From assembly GCF_039839375.1 (NCBI RefSeq), contig NZ_JBDOQU010000013.1, positions 68,704 through 132,703 of the forward strand: DNA of 64,000 nucleotides, read 5' to 3'. The position numbers were made by a program, and so were the translations under genes. The notes under the pieces were generated by a model. That model was not told where the DNA came from and did no database searches. It saw nothing but the letters and a program-made list of their open reading frames with translations. This document shows positions 43,300-52,164 of the stretch, piece after piece; position 1 is the stretch's first letter; each line of letters starts with the position of its first letter. The DNA is from JBDOQU01 sp039839375 (lineage in GTDB: Bacteria > Pseudomonadota > Alphaproteobacteria > DSM-16000 > Inquilinaceae).

Positions 43300-44628
43300 A
43301 TGTTCGGCTACATCCCGCCCATGACGAATGCATCGACCGATGGGCTGGGCGCGCGGATCGCGGCGCGGGATTTGCTGCGCGCCGTTCTGGGGCGGAAGCG
43401 CGCGCTGGACGAGGTTCTGGACCGGACGCTCGACGCCGCGTCCCTGGCGCCCCGCGACCGGGCCTTCGTCCGCCTGCTGACGGCCACGACCCTGCGCCGG
43501 CTGGGCCAGATCGACGCGCTGATCGACCAGATGCTGGAGATGCCGCTGCCGCCGACCGGGACGGCCGCCCGCGACGCGCTACGGCTGGGCGCGGCCCAGC
43601 TTCTCTTCCTCGGCACGCCGCCCCACGCCGCCGTCGACACCTCCGTCGCCCTGGTCGATCGCGGTCGCGATGCCCGGTTCAAGGGGCTGGTCAACGCCGT
43701 CCTGCGCCGGCTGGACCGGGAGGGCGCGGCACTGGTCACGGCCCAGGACGCCGCCCGGCTGAACACGCCGGACTGGCTGTGGAACGCCTGGACCGCCGCC
43801 TACGGTGAGGATACCGCCCGCGCCGTCGCCGACGCGCACCTAACCGAAGCGCCGTTGGACATCACGCCGAAGGGCGATCCGGCCGGCTGGGCGGAAAGGC
43901 TGGACGCCACGCTGCTGCCGAGCGGCAGCCTGCGTCGCGCGGCCGGCGGTGCGGTGCCGGATCTGCCGGGGTTCGGCGAAGGCGCATGGTGGGTGCAGGA
44001 TGCCGCCGCCGCCCTTCCGGCAAGGCTGATGGGCGATGTCGCGGGGCTGCGCGTCGCCGACCTCTGCGCCGCGCCGGGCGGCAAGACGGCCCAGCTCTGC
44101 GCTGCCGGCGCGCGGGTGACCGCGGTAGACCGGTCGGAGGGAAGGCTGGCCCGCGTCCGCGCCAATCTGGACCGGCTGGGGCTGGAGGCGGAGCTGGTCG
44201 CCGCCGACGCCGCTATTTTCCGGCCGGCGGAGCCGTTCGACGCCGTGCTGCTGGACGCGCCCTGCTCCGCCACCGGGACGATCCGCCGGCATCCCGACAT
44301 CCCGAGGCTGAAGAGCCCGGAGGATGTGGAGAAGCTGGCGGCGGCCCAGGCGCGACTGCTGGACCATGCGGTCACGCTGGTCAGGCCGGGCGGAATCCTC
44401 GTCTGGTGCACCTGCTCCCTCCAGCCGGAGGAAGGGGAACGCCAGATCGCCTCGCTGCTGGAGCGCGCCGGGAACGCCGTCCGGCGGGACCCGGTCCGGG
44501 CGGAGGAGATCGGCGGGCTGGCCGAGGCGGTGACCGCCGAGGGCGAAATCCGGACCCTGCCGTCGATGCTGCCCGGCGAGGGCGGGCTGGACGGCTTCCA
44601 TATCGCCCGGTTGCGGCGATTCGGCTAA
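43300..44628 (+). CDS. rsmB: 16S rRNA (cytosine-967-C5)-methyltransferase RsmB
   Basis: 442 residues from 43300; MTNAS at 43321 is the more probable start. The N-terminal NusB-like domain (1–140) is followed by a Rossmann methyltransferase with DLCAAPGGKTAQL, DAPCSATGTIRRHPD (Cys about 315 from the 43321 start) and WCTCSLQPEEGE (catalytic Cys about 365). It modifies C967 of 16S rRNA. It starts a co-oriented series with rpe, a heparinase-like gene and purH. Confidence 0.92.
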   Translation: MFGYIPPMTNASTDGLGARIAARDLLRAVLGRKRALDEVLDRTLDAASLAPRDRAFVRLLTATTLRRLGQIDALIDQMLEMPLPPTGTAARDALRLGAAQLLFLGTPPHAAVDTSVALVDRGRDARFKGLVNAVLRRLDREGAALVTAQDAARLNTPDWLWNAWTAAYGEDTARAVADAHLTEAPLDITPKGDPAGWAERLDATLLPSGSLRRAAGGAVPDLPGFGEGAWWVQDAAAALPARLMGDVAGLRVADLCAAPGGKTAQLCAAGARVTAVDRSEGRLARVRANLDRLGLEAELVAADAAIFRPAEPFDAVLLDAPCSATGTIRRHPDIPRLKSPEDVEKLAAAQARLLDHAVTLVRPGGILVWCTCSLQPEEGERQIASLLERAGNAVRRDPVRAEEIGGLAEAVTAEGEIRTLPSMLPGEGGLDGFHIARLRRFG

Positions 44629-44649
44629 GTTGATACCTACGACCTCATC

Positions 44650-45309
44650 ATGCAGAAACCCACCCGAATCGCCCCTTCGATCCTGTCCGCCGATTTCGCC
44701 AAGCTGGGCGAGGAGGTGCGGGCGATGGAGGAGGCCGGCGTCGACATGATCCATGTCGATGTCATGGACGGCCATTTCGTGCCGAACGTCACCATCGGCC
44801 CCGGCGTGGTGAAGGCGCTCCGCCCGCACACGAAGCTGCCGATGGACGTCCATCTGATGATCGGTCCGGTCGACTGGGCTGTGCCGGATTTCGCCGCCGC
44901 CGGCGCCGACATCATCACTTTCCATCCCGAGGCCGGCCCCCACCCGCACCGCACGGTGCAGCTTATCAAGCAGCATGGCTGCAAGGCCGGCCTGGCGCTG
45001 TCGCCGGGAAGCTCCGTCTCCCTGATCGAGGAGATGTTGGGCGATGTCGACCTGATCCTGGTGATGACCGTCAATCCGGGCTTCGGCGGCCAGAAGTTCA
45101 TCGAAAGCCAGATCGACAAGATAGGCATGGTCCGGTCGCTGATCGACGCCACGGACCGCGACATCGATCTTGAGATCGATGGCGGCGTCACGGAGGAGAC
45201 GGCCCCCCGCGTGGTCGCGGCCGGGGCGGACCTGCTGGTCGCCGGCACCGCCAGCTTCAAGGGCGGCCCTTCGGCCTACGCCGACAATATCCGCCGGCTG
45301 CGCGGGTAG
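44650..45309 (+). CDS. rpe: Ribulose-phosphate 3-epimerase
   Basis: 219 residues, TIM barrel. Metal and acid/base residues H35 and D37 (IHVDVMDGHFVPN), H68 (DVHLM) and D177 (EIDGGV) are all present. It interconverts ribulose 5-phosphate and xylulose 5-phosphate in the pentose-phosphate or Calvin cycle. It lies 21 bases after rsmB and 10 before the heparinase-like gene. Confidence 0.95.
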   Translation: MQKPTRIAPSILSADFAKLGEEVRAMEEAGVDMIHVDVMDGHFVPNVTIGPGVVKALRPHTKLPMDVHLMIGPVDWAVPDFAAAGADIITFHPEAGPHPHRTVQLIKQHGCKAGLALSPGSSVSLIEEMLGDVDLILVMTVNPGFGGQKFIESQIDKIGMVRSLIDATDRDIDLEIDGGVTEETAPRVVAAGADLLVAGTASFKGGPSAYADNIRRLRG

Positions 45310-45319
45310 GGCGGGGGCG

Positions 45320-46984
45320 ATGGAGCGCGGCGCGCGGGAAACCGTCCGGACGCTCAGGACCGGCCTTTCCCGTCTCGCCTACGGCAACCCGCTCTACACC
45401 CTGACGCTCGGCCGGAACGGCCCGCGCGACCTGGTGCTGGTGCCGCCCGATCCCTGGCCGGGGGACGCCGAGAAGGGTTCGGCGCTGCTGGGCGGCTGCT
45501 ACGCCTTCGCCGGCCAGACCGTCCGGTCCGACGCGCCGCTCTGGTCGCCGGTCGGCGCGGGCGCGGATTTCGTCGCCGAGCTTCACGGATTCGACTGGCT
45601 GCGCGACCTCCGCGCGCTGTCCGGCGACGCCGCCCGCAGGCAGGCCCGCTTCCTGGTCGGCCACTGGATCGACCGGCACGACCGCTGGGACGGGCTGACC
45701 TGGCGACCGGACATATTGGGCGCGCGGATCGCCAACTGGCTGGGCGGCCATGATTTCTTCTGCGCGTCGGCCGACGATCAGTTCCGTCTCACGATGTTCG
45801 CCAGCCTGTCCCGGCAGGCGACGCACCTGGCCCGCGCCGCGCCGGGCGAGCTTGCCGGCGCGCCGCTTCTGGTCGCGGCCAAGGGGCTGGTCTACGCCGC
45901 CCTCTGCCTGCCGGGGGATCCGGGCCGGCTGGAGGATGCGCTGGGCATCCTCGACCGTGAATTGCGGCGGCAGGTGCTGGCCGATGGCGGCCATGTCCAG
46001 CGCAATCCGGACGTTCACTTGGCCCTGCTGCGCCATCTGATCGATCTGCGCGGGCTGCTGCGCCTCGCCCATCTGCGCGATCCCGAGGTCACGGTCCCGG
46101 AAAGCCTGCAGCACGCCATCGACCGGATGACGCCGGCCTTGCGCTTCCACCGCCATGGCGACGGGCTGCTGTGCCTGTTCAACGGGTCGGGCGAGGCCGA
46201 CCGGGTGATGATCGACGCGGTCATGACCCATGCCGACGCCAAGGGAAGGCCGCTGAAGAGCGCTCGGCATTCGGGATTCGAACGGGTGCAGGCCGGCCGC
46301 GCGCTGGTGCTGATGGATGCCGGCGACCCGCCGCCGCCGGGATTCGATCCGGGCGCCCATGCCGGGACACTGTCCTTCGAACTCTCCTTCGGGCGGGAGA
46401 GGATGATCGTCAATTGCGGCGCATGGCCGGGCCCGGCGGAAGGGCGCGAGGGCGCGGCCTGGGCGATGGCCCTGCGCGGGACGGCCGCCCATTCCACCGT
46501 CACCGTCGCGGACAGGAATTCCAGCGCCCTTATCGAGGATGGCGGGCTGGAGCGGCGGGCGAAGGTGACGCTGGAGCGGTCGGAGATCGAGGGCGACACG
46601 CTGATCGACGCCAGCCATGACGGCTATCGGCCGGGGCTGGGCGTCACCCACCGCCGGCGGCTCTACGTTTCGGCCGAAGGCGACGATGTGCGCGGCGAGG
46701 ACAGCCTGGAGGGGCCGGCCGACATCGCCTTCGACATCCGCTTCCACCTGCATCCGGGCGTCCGCGTGTCGGCGGTGCAGAGCGGGGAGCAGGCGCTGAT
46801 CCGCCTGCCCAGCGGCGTCGGCTTCCGCCTCTATGCCGACGGCGCGCCGGTGAAGGTGGAGGAAAGCGTCTATTTCGGCGCGAAGGGCGAACGCCGGCGC
46901 AGTCAGCAGATCGTGCTTTCCGGCGTGACCGACGGGCAGGGCGCGCCGGTCAAATGGGCGATCAGGCAGGAGCCGCGCGGCTGA
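45320..46984 (+). CDS. Heparinase II/III family protein
   Basis: 554 residues from the ATG at 45320. The C-terminal Hepar_II_III domain has GTLSFELSFGRERMIVNCG and RGTAAHSTVTVADRNSSALI, and the N-terminal part is an alpha-toroid-like helical domain. Such proteins are found next to purH in many alphaproteobacteria; their substrate is not known and no heparin metabolism need be involved. No signal peptide is visible. It precedes purH by 85 bases. Confidence 0.85.
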   Translation: MERGARETVRTLRTGLSRLAYGNPLYTLTLGRNGPRDLVLVPPDPWPGDAEKGSALLGGCYAFAGQTVRSDAPLWSPVGAGADFVAELHGFDWLRDLRALSGDAARRQARFLVGHWIDRHDRWDGLTWRPDILGARIANWLGGHDFFCASADDQFRLTMFASLSRQATHLARAAPGELAGAPLLVAAKGLVYAALCLPGDPGRLEDALGILDRELRRQVLADGGHVQRNPDVHLALLRHLIDLRGLLRLAHLRDPEVTVPESLQHAIDRMTPALRFHRHGDGLLCLFNGSGEADRVMIDAVMTHADAKGRPLKSARHSGFERVQAGRALVLMDAGDPPPPGFDPGAHAGTLSFELSFGRERMIVNCGAWPGPAEGREGAAWAMALRGTAAHSTVTVADRNSSALIEDGGLERRAKVTLERSEIEGDTLIDASHDGYRPGLGVTHRRRLYVSAEGDDVRGEDSLEGPADIAFDIRFHLHPGVRVSAVQSGEQALIRLPSGVGFRLYADGAPVKVEESVYFGAKGERRRSQQIVLSGVTDGQGAPVKWAIRQEPRG

Positions 46985-47069
46985 AGCTGGAACCAGCCTT
47001 CGACAAGCGGCCGATCCGGCGCTAGAAAGGCCCCGCCTTCCCCCGCCGCACAGGAGCGTCAGCCCTCCG

Positions 47070-48659
47070 ATGACCGCCCAGCCCGCTTCCCGTCCCATCG
47101 AACGCGCCCTGATCTCCGTCTCCGACAAGGAGGGGATCGTCGATTTCGCCCGCTTCCTGGCCGATCGCGGCGTGCAGATCCTGTCGACCGGCGGATCGGC
47201 CCGCGCGCTGGCGGAGGCCGGGGTGCCGGTCAAGGAAGTGTCGGAGCATACGGGCTTCCCGGAGATCATGGACGGCCGCGTGAAGACGCTGCATCCGCGC
47301 ATCCATGGCGGCCTGCTGGCCCGGCGCGATGTGGCCGACCATGTCGAGGCGATGACCGATTACGGCATCCAGCCGATCGACCTTCTGGTGGTCAACCTCT
47401 ACCCGTTCGAGGCGACGGTCGCCGCCGGGGCGGATTACGAGACGGCGATCGAGAATATCGACATCGGCGGCCCGGCGATGATCCGGGCGGCGGCCAAGAA
47501 CCATACCCATGTCACGGTCGTGGTCGATCCGGCGGACTACGCCGCCGTCCGGCTGGACATGGAGACGGGGAACGGCGCGACCAGCGCGGATCTGCGCCGC
47601 CGGCTGGCCCACACCGCCTATTCCCGCACCGCCGCCTATGATTCCGCCATCTCCGCCTGGTTCTCCGGCGTGTTGGGCGACGCCTATCCCGGCCGCCTGA
47701 CACTGTCCGGTGAGCGGTCCCAGGCGCTGCGCTATGGGGAGAACCCGCACCAGGGCGCCGCCCTCTACCGCACCGGGGAGACGCGGCCGGGCGTCGCCAC
47801 GGCCCGGCAGCTCCAGGGCAAGGAGCTGAGCTTCAACAACATCAACGACACCGACGCGGCGTTCGAACTGGTGTCGGAGTTCGAGGAGCCGGCGGTCGCC
47901 ATCATCAAGCACGCCAACCCGTCCGGCACGGCGATCGGGGAGACGCTGGCCGAAGCCTACGACCGGGCGCTGGCCTGCGACCCCGTCAGCGCCTTCGGCG
48001 GCATCGTCGCGGTCAACCGGCCGCTGGACGCCATCACCGCCAACCGGCTGACCGACATCTTCCTGGAGGTCGTGATCGCCCCCGACGCGTCGGAAGAGGC
48101 GCGGGAGATCCTGGCGGCGAAGAAGAACCTTCGCCTGCTGCTGACCGGCGGCATGGCCGATCCGCGCGCGCCGGGCATGAATGTCCGCAGCGTCGCGGGC
48201 GGCCTGTTGTTCCAGAGCCGGGACGGCGGCCATGTCACGACCGACGATCTGAAGGTCGTGACCCGCCGCGCGCCGACGGCGGCGGAGCTGGCGGACCTGC
48301 TGTTCGCCTTCCGGGTCGCCAAGCACGTCAAGTCGAACGCCATCGTCTATGCGAAGAACCGCGCGACGGTCGGAGTCGGCGCCGGGCAGATGAGCCGCAT
48401 CGACAGCGCCCGCATCGCCGCCCGCAAGGCTGCCGACTTCGCCCGCGACGCCGGGGAGGCGGAGACGCGGACCAAGGGATCCGCCGTGGCGTCGGACGCC
48501 TTCTTCCCCTTCGCCGACGGCCTTCTGACGACCATCGAGGCGGGCGCGACGGCGGTCATCCAGCCCGGCGGGTCGGTCCGGGACGCGGAAGTCATCGACG
48601 CCGCAGACAAGGCCGGCATCGCCATGGTGTTCACCGGCATGCGCCATTTCCGCCACTGA
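47070..48659 (+). CDS. purH: Bifunctional AICAR transformylase/IMP cyclohydrolase
   Basis: 529 residues. The N-terminal IMP cyclohydrolase domain opens RALISVSDKEGIVDFARFL and has TLHPRIHGGLL. The C-terminal transformylase has RYGENPHQGA, FNNINDTDAAFELV and KHANPSGTAIG with the catalytic Lys-His. It carries out the last two steps of IMP synthesis. The length is normal for the family. Confidence 0.96.
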   Translation: MTAQPASRPIERALISVSDKEGIVDFARFLADRGVQILSTGGSARALAEAGVPVKEVSEHTGFPEIMDGRVKTLHPRIHGGLLARRDVADHVEAMTDYGIQPIDLLVVNLYPFEATVAAGADYETAIENIDIGGPAMIRAAAKNHTHVTVVVDPADYAAVRLDMETGNGATSADLRRRLAHTAYSRTAAYDSAISAWFSGVLGDAYPGRLTLSGERSQALRYGENPHQGAALYRTGETRPGVATARQLQGKELSFNNINDTDAAFELVSEFEEPAVAIIKHANPSGTAIGETLAEAYDRALACDPVSAFGGIVAVNRPLDAITANRLTDIFLEVVIAPDASEEAREILAAKKNLRLLLTGGMADPRAPGMNVRSVAGGLLFQSRDGGHVTTDDLKVVTRRAPTAAELADLLFAFRVAKHVKSNAIVYAKNRATVGVGAGQMSRIDSARIAARKAADFARDAGEAETRTKGSAVASDAFFPFADGLLTTIEAGATAVIQPGGSVRDAEVIDAADKAGIAMVFTGMRHFRH

Positions 48660-48698
48660 GCCGCCTCGCCCCGCCTTCCCCCCAAACCGGAGCGTGTC

Positions 48699-49223
48699 GT
48701 GCCCGTCACCCTTCGTCCCGCCGGCCCCGCCGACGCCCGCGCCGTCGCCGAGGCGCACACGGCAAGCTGGGCCACCACCTATCCCGGTGTCCTCCCCGCG
48801 CCCCTGATCGCCGGTCGCACGGTTGAAAGCCGCACCGTTGAATGGACCGGCTACCTGACCGATCCGCGCGGCATTCTGATCGTGGCGGAGGAACCTGACG
48901 GCCGCGTCGCCGGCTTCGTCAACGTCCAGCCGCCCCGGAATCCGGCCGACAGCGACTATGATTGCGAGATCAGCCACCTCTATCTGCGGGAAGACTGCCA
49001 GCGTCTCGGCCTGGGCCGGAAGCTGATGCGCGCCGCGGCGGACGCCGCCGCGCAGCGGGGTTGGCGGTCGGCCGTCGTCCAGGCCTTCAAGGGCAATCCC
49101 GGCGCCGGCTTCTATCCCCGCCTCGGCGCCCGCCGCCTGGGCGAACGCGCCATCGGCATGGACGGGCTGACCGTGTTCGAGACCGTCTATGGCTGGGACG
49201 ATTTCCCGGCCGCGATGGGCTGA
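48699..49223 (+). CDS. GNAT family N-acetyltransferase
   Basis: 174 residues from a GTG start. The GNAT fold shows LRPAGPADARAVAEAHTASW and the acetyl-CoA loop LYLREDCQRLGLGRKLM, and ends ERAIGMDGLTVFETVYGW. The acceptor cannot be inferred. It lies 39 bases after purH on the same strand and ends three bases before the convergent MFS gene. Confidence 0.88.
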   Translation: MPVTLRPAGPADARAVAEAHTASWATTYPGVLPAPLIAGRTVESRTVEWTGYLTDPRGILIVAEEPDGRVAGFVNVQPPRNPADSDYDCEISHLYLREDCQRLGLGRKLMRAAADAAAQRGWRSAVVQAFKGNPGAGFYPRLGARRLGERAIGMDGLTVFETVYGWDDFPAAMG

Positions 49224-49225
49224 GC

Positions 49226-50635
49226 TTACCCGGCCGCCGCCACAACCGGCCTGCGCCGCCGCACGATCCTGAACGCCGCCGCGAGGGCGACGATGGCGGC
49301 GGCGATGAAGACCGCCATCAGCGGCGGCACTGTCGCCGCCATCTCGGCCGGCGTCCGGGCCTCGGCGATGCCGAAGGCGTTGCCGGCGACGCCGGTCAGC
49401 GCCGCGCCCAGAGCGATGCCCGCCGTCTCAGCCGTCGGGATGGCCGACGCCGTGCGGTCCTCCTCCCCCGGCTCCGCCCCGGCCATGACATGGCCGCTGA
49501 GGAACGCCCAGCATATGCCGAAGCCCGATCCCATGATCGCGATCGCCAGCCCCGCCATCGGCAGCGGCCCGGTCGACAACGTCACCGCGCCGAGCGCCAT
49601 CCCGCCGCCGGCAAGCAGCGGCCCGGCCAGGATCGCCGCCCCCGTCGCGCGGTGCGGCAGGCGGGGCACGATGTTCGCCGCCGCCGTCCAGGCCAGCGCC
49701 TCCAGCGCGACCAGATAGCCCGCAATGAGCGGCGTCGCGCCATGCACGGTCTGGAGGATGTAGGCGCCATAGATCGACACCGGCATGGTCGACACGATCA
49801 TCGAGCATTTGGCCGTCAGCCCCAGCCCGACGGGGCTGGAGAAGGAGAAGGCCGCCCGGGGGAAGATCGGCTCCGCCGAGCGCTGGTCCAGCGCCGCCGC
49901 CAGGACGACCAGGCCGATGCCCGCCGCGACCGCGAGAGCGGCCGACGCCACGCCGGCCAGATTGGCGGCGAGCCCGATCGAAAGGATGCCGGCCGCCAGC
50001 AGCGAGAGCCGCCCGATCGGCAGCGCCGCGCCCCGGCCGGCATCGGCGTCGCGCGGCAGGACGGCCAGCGTCATGATGAGCAGGAGGGCGGCCGGGACGA
50101 GCATCGCCAGATAGGCGAACCGCCAGTCCACCAGCTGGGTCAGGAGACCGCCCAGCGCCGGCCCGGCCAGCGCCGCCACGCCCCAGACGGCCGCGATCAT
50201 GGCGAAGATCCGCGGCCACAGCGCCTGGGGGAAATACGTCCGCACGAGGATGTAGCAGAGCGCCGCCGCCAGCCCGGACCCCGCGCCTTGCAACAGTCGT
50301 CCGCCCAGGAGCACGGGCATGGTCGGGGCCAGCGCGCAGAGGGCGGACCCGGCGGCGAAGGTGATGACGCCCAGCGCGATGCCGCGCCTGAGCCCGATGC
50401 GGGCGCGCATCCAGCCGGCGGAAGCGGAGACGACGATCGACGCGGTGATGTAGATCGTGGTCGCCCAACTCAGGAGCGCGACGCCCCCGATCTCCACCAC
50501 CGCGCTGGGCAGCACGGTCACCGACACCATGGAGTTGGTGGCCCAGACGGAGATGCAGAGCCCGATGATCGAGGCGATCAGGGCGTGCTGGCGGTTGTCG
50601 AGCAGCGTAGGAGCGATATGGGTGACCCGGGCCAT
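49226..50635 (-). CDS. MFS transporter (drug:H+ antiporter type)
   Basis: 469 residues with 12–14 hydrophobic segments. The loop after helix 2 reads ASAGWMRARIGLRRGIAL, a form of MFS motif A. It starts 78 bases from the divergent Fe-S-type regulator at 50714, the likely controller. An export role for toxic compounds is inferred from family and context. Confidence 0.87.
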   Translation of the reverse strand: MARVTHIAPTLLDNRQHALIASIIGLCISVWATNSMVSVTVLPSAVVEIGGVALLSWATTIYITASIVVSASAGWMRARIGLRRGIALGVITFAAGSALCALAPTMPVLLGGRLLQGAGSGLAAALCYILVRTYFPQALWPRIFAMIAAVWGVAALAGPALGGLLTQLVDWRFAYLAMLVPAALLLIMTLAVLPRDADAGRGAALPIGRLSLLAAGILSIGLAANLAGVASAALAVAAGIGLVVLAAALDQRSAEPIFPRAAFSFSSPVGLGLTAKCSMIVSTMPVSIYGAYILQTVHGATPLIAGYLVALEALAWTAAANIVPRLPHRATGAAILAGPLLAGGGMALGAVTLSTGPLPMAGLAIAIMGSGFGICWAFLSGHVMAGAEPGEEDRTASAIPTAETAGIALGAALTGVAGNAFGIAEARTPAEMAATVPPLMAVFIAAAIVALAAAFRIVRRRRPVVAAAG

Positions 50636-50713
50636 GATACTAATCCAAGTTATTTCTTGGAAAAATCCAGCGGGCTGTTGAATAAGTCAAGCGACATCTT
50701 GCATAATTAGCGG

Positions 50714-51346
50714 ATGAGCCGAACCATTCCCGCCGATCGCATCCTTTTCCTGCTCAAGAGCAAGGGGCCCCGCAACGCCGCCGCGCTGGCCGGAGAGCTG
50801 GGCGTGACATCGGAAGCCGCCCGCCAGCAGCTCGTCAAGCTGAAGGCCGAAGGGCTGGTCGACCATCGGGAGATCGCCGCCGGCATCGGCCGCCCCGCGC
50901 GCCTCTGGGCGCTGACCGACGCCGCAAACGCCCGCTTCCCAGACACCCATGCGGAGCTTGCCGTCCAGTTGCTGGGCGGCGTCCGCGACCTGTTCGGCGC
51001 TGAAGGGCTCGACCGGCTGATCGCGGAGCGCGAGCGGGCCAACCTCGCCGCCTATTCCAGGGAGACGGCGTCGGCCGAATCGCTGGAGGAGAAGGTCCGG
51101 GCGCTGGCGGCCATCCGCAGCAGGGAGGGCTACATGGCCGACTGGCGGGCCGAGGGCGACGGTTTCCTGCTGGTGGAGAACCATTGCCCGATCTGCGCCG
51201 CGGCGGCGGCCTGCCAGGGATTTTGCCGGTCGGAGCTGGCCCTATTCCGGGCAACGCTGGGACCGGACGCGACAGTAGAGCGAACCGATCATATTCTTGC
51301 CGGCGCGCGGCGCTGCGCCTATCGCATCACGCCGGCTGCTGGCTAG
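50714..51346 (+). CDS. HTH regulator with C-terminal cysteine cluster (SufR/COG2345-like)
   Basis: 210 residues. A winged HTH covers 1–70 (AAALAGELGVTSEAARQQLV). The C-terminal part has ENHCPICAAAAACQGFC with C158, C161, C167 and C171, and a late RRCAYRI with C201. This resembles COG2345 regulators such as SufR, in which cysteines ligate an iron–sulfur cluster; the spacing differs from SufR. It is divergent from an MFS exporter, and its stop overlaps the convergent methyltransferase gene by four bases. Confidence 0.78.
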   Translation: MSRTIPADRILFLLKSKGPRNAAALAGELGVTSEAARQQLVKLKAEGLVDHREIAAGIGRPARLWALTDAANARFPDTHAELAVQLLGGVRDLFGAEGLDRLIAERERANLAAYSRETASAESLEEKVRALAAIRSREGYMADWRAEGDGFLLVENHCPICAAAAACQGFCRSELALFRATLGPDATVERTDHILAGARRCAYRITPAAG

Positions 51347-52164
51347 ATTCGACGGCAGACGGCCTCCACCAGCGCCACCCGCCCTTCCTCCAGGTTGCGG
51401 CGCTGGTTCTCCATCATCGCCTTGAAGGCGTCGCCGAAGATCAGATGGACGCCCAGCGGACGGCGCGGCGCGCCTTGCGCCTTCTCCGCCATCCGGGCGA
51501 ACCAGTCGCGCCCGGCCTCCGTCCTGTCTTCCCAATGGAGGATCTTGAAACCGGCGCGGGTCAGCAGCCGCCGCAGCTCCTCCGCCGTCGCCAGATGGCT
51601 GATCGACGAATCCCCCGCCCAGGGAACCGGATAGCGCACCTCGCCTCCCGGCCCCTGGAGCACGTCATAGAGCGCGAAGCGCCCGCCCGGATGCAGCACC
51701 CGCCTTGTTTCGGCGTAGAGCGCCTCCTTGTCCTCGATGTTCATCGACGCGTGCTGGGACCAGACGACATCGAAGCTCTCATCCCCGAACGGCATGTCCA
51801 GCGCGTCCGCCGCGCGGTAATCCACCAGCGCCCCCAGTCCGGTCCAGCCGGCCAGCGCAGTCGCCGTCTCGCAGAAGGAGGCGCTGAGATCGATGCCCGT
51901 GACTTCGCATCCATAGGTGTCGGCCAGCAGGCGGGACGGCCCGCCGAGGCCGCTGCCCACGTCCAGCACCCGCATCTCCGGCGTCAGTTGCAGCCTCTCC
52001 GCCAGTTCGAGCGTGGCCTTGCGGCCCCTGACATGCAGCTCGTCGATCGGCGCGAGATCCTCCGGCCCGATGGAATCGATCGATTTCCCCGACTGCTCCA
52101 GCGCCCTTCGGATCGCCGCCGTCAGCCCTTCCGTCGCATATTGCGCTTCCACCCCCATCTTCAT
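51343..52164 (-). CDS. Class I SAM-dependent methyltransferase
   Basis: 273 residues. SAM-binding motif I VLDVGSGLGGPSRLLA, the acidic EVTGIDLSASF, and DVVWSQHASMNIEDK typify UbiE/SmtA-like enzymes acting on small molecules. The long N-terminal segment before motif I (about 65 residues) is common in sarcosine- or tocopherol-type methyltransferases. Its ATG overlaps the upstream MFS stop (ATGA), implying cotranscription. Confidence 0.85.
   Translation of the reverse strand: MKMGVEAQYATEGLTAAIRRALEQSGKSIDSIGPEDLAPIDELHVRGRKATLELAERLQLTPEMRVLDVGSGLGGPSRLLADTYGCEVTGIDLSASFCETATALAGWTGLGALVDYRAADALDMPFGDESFDVVWSQHASMNIEDKEALYAETRRVLHPGGRFALYDVLQGPGGEVRYPVPWAGDSSISHLATAEELRRLLTRAGFKILHWEDRTEAGRDWFARMAEKAQGAPRRPLGVHLIFGDAFKAMMENQRRNLEEGRVALVEAVCRRI

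Noticed and set aside
45257..47302. Long open frame (681 codons) on the minus strand opposite the heparinase-like gene
   Set aside because: It is antisense to clear heparinase and purH-start coding sequence, has Arg/Gly/Pro-rich composition typical of GC-rich shadow frames, and no domain.
47022..48977. 651-codon minus-strand frame opposite purH
   Set aside because: Shadow of purH; composition is repetitive Gly/Asp/Arg and there is no ribosome site or family match.
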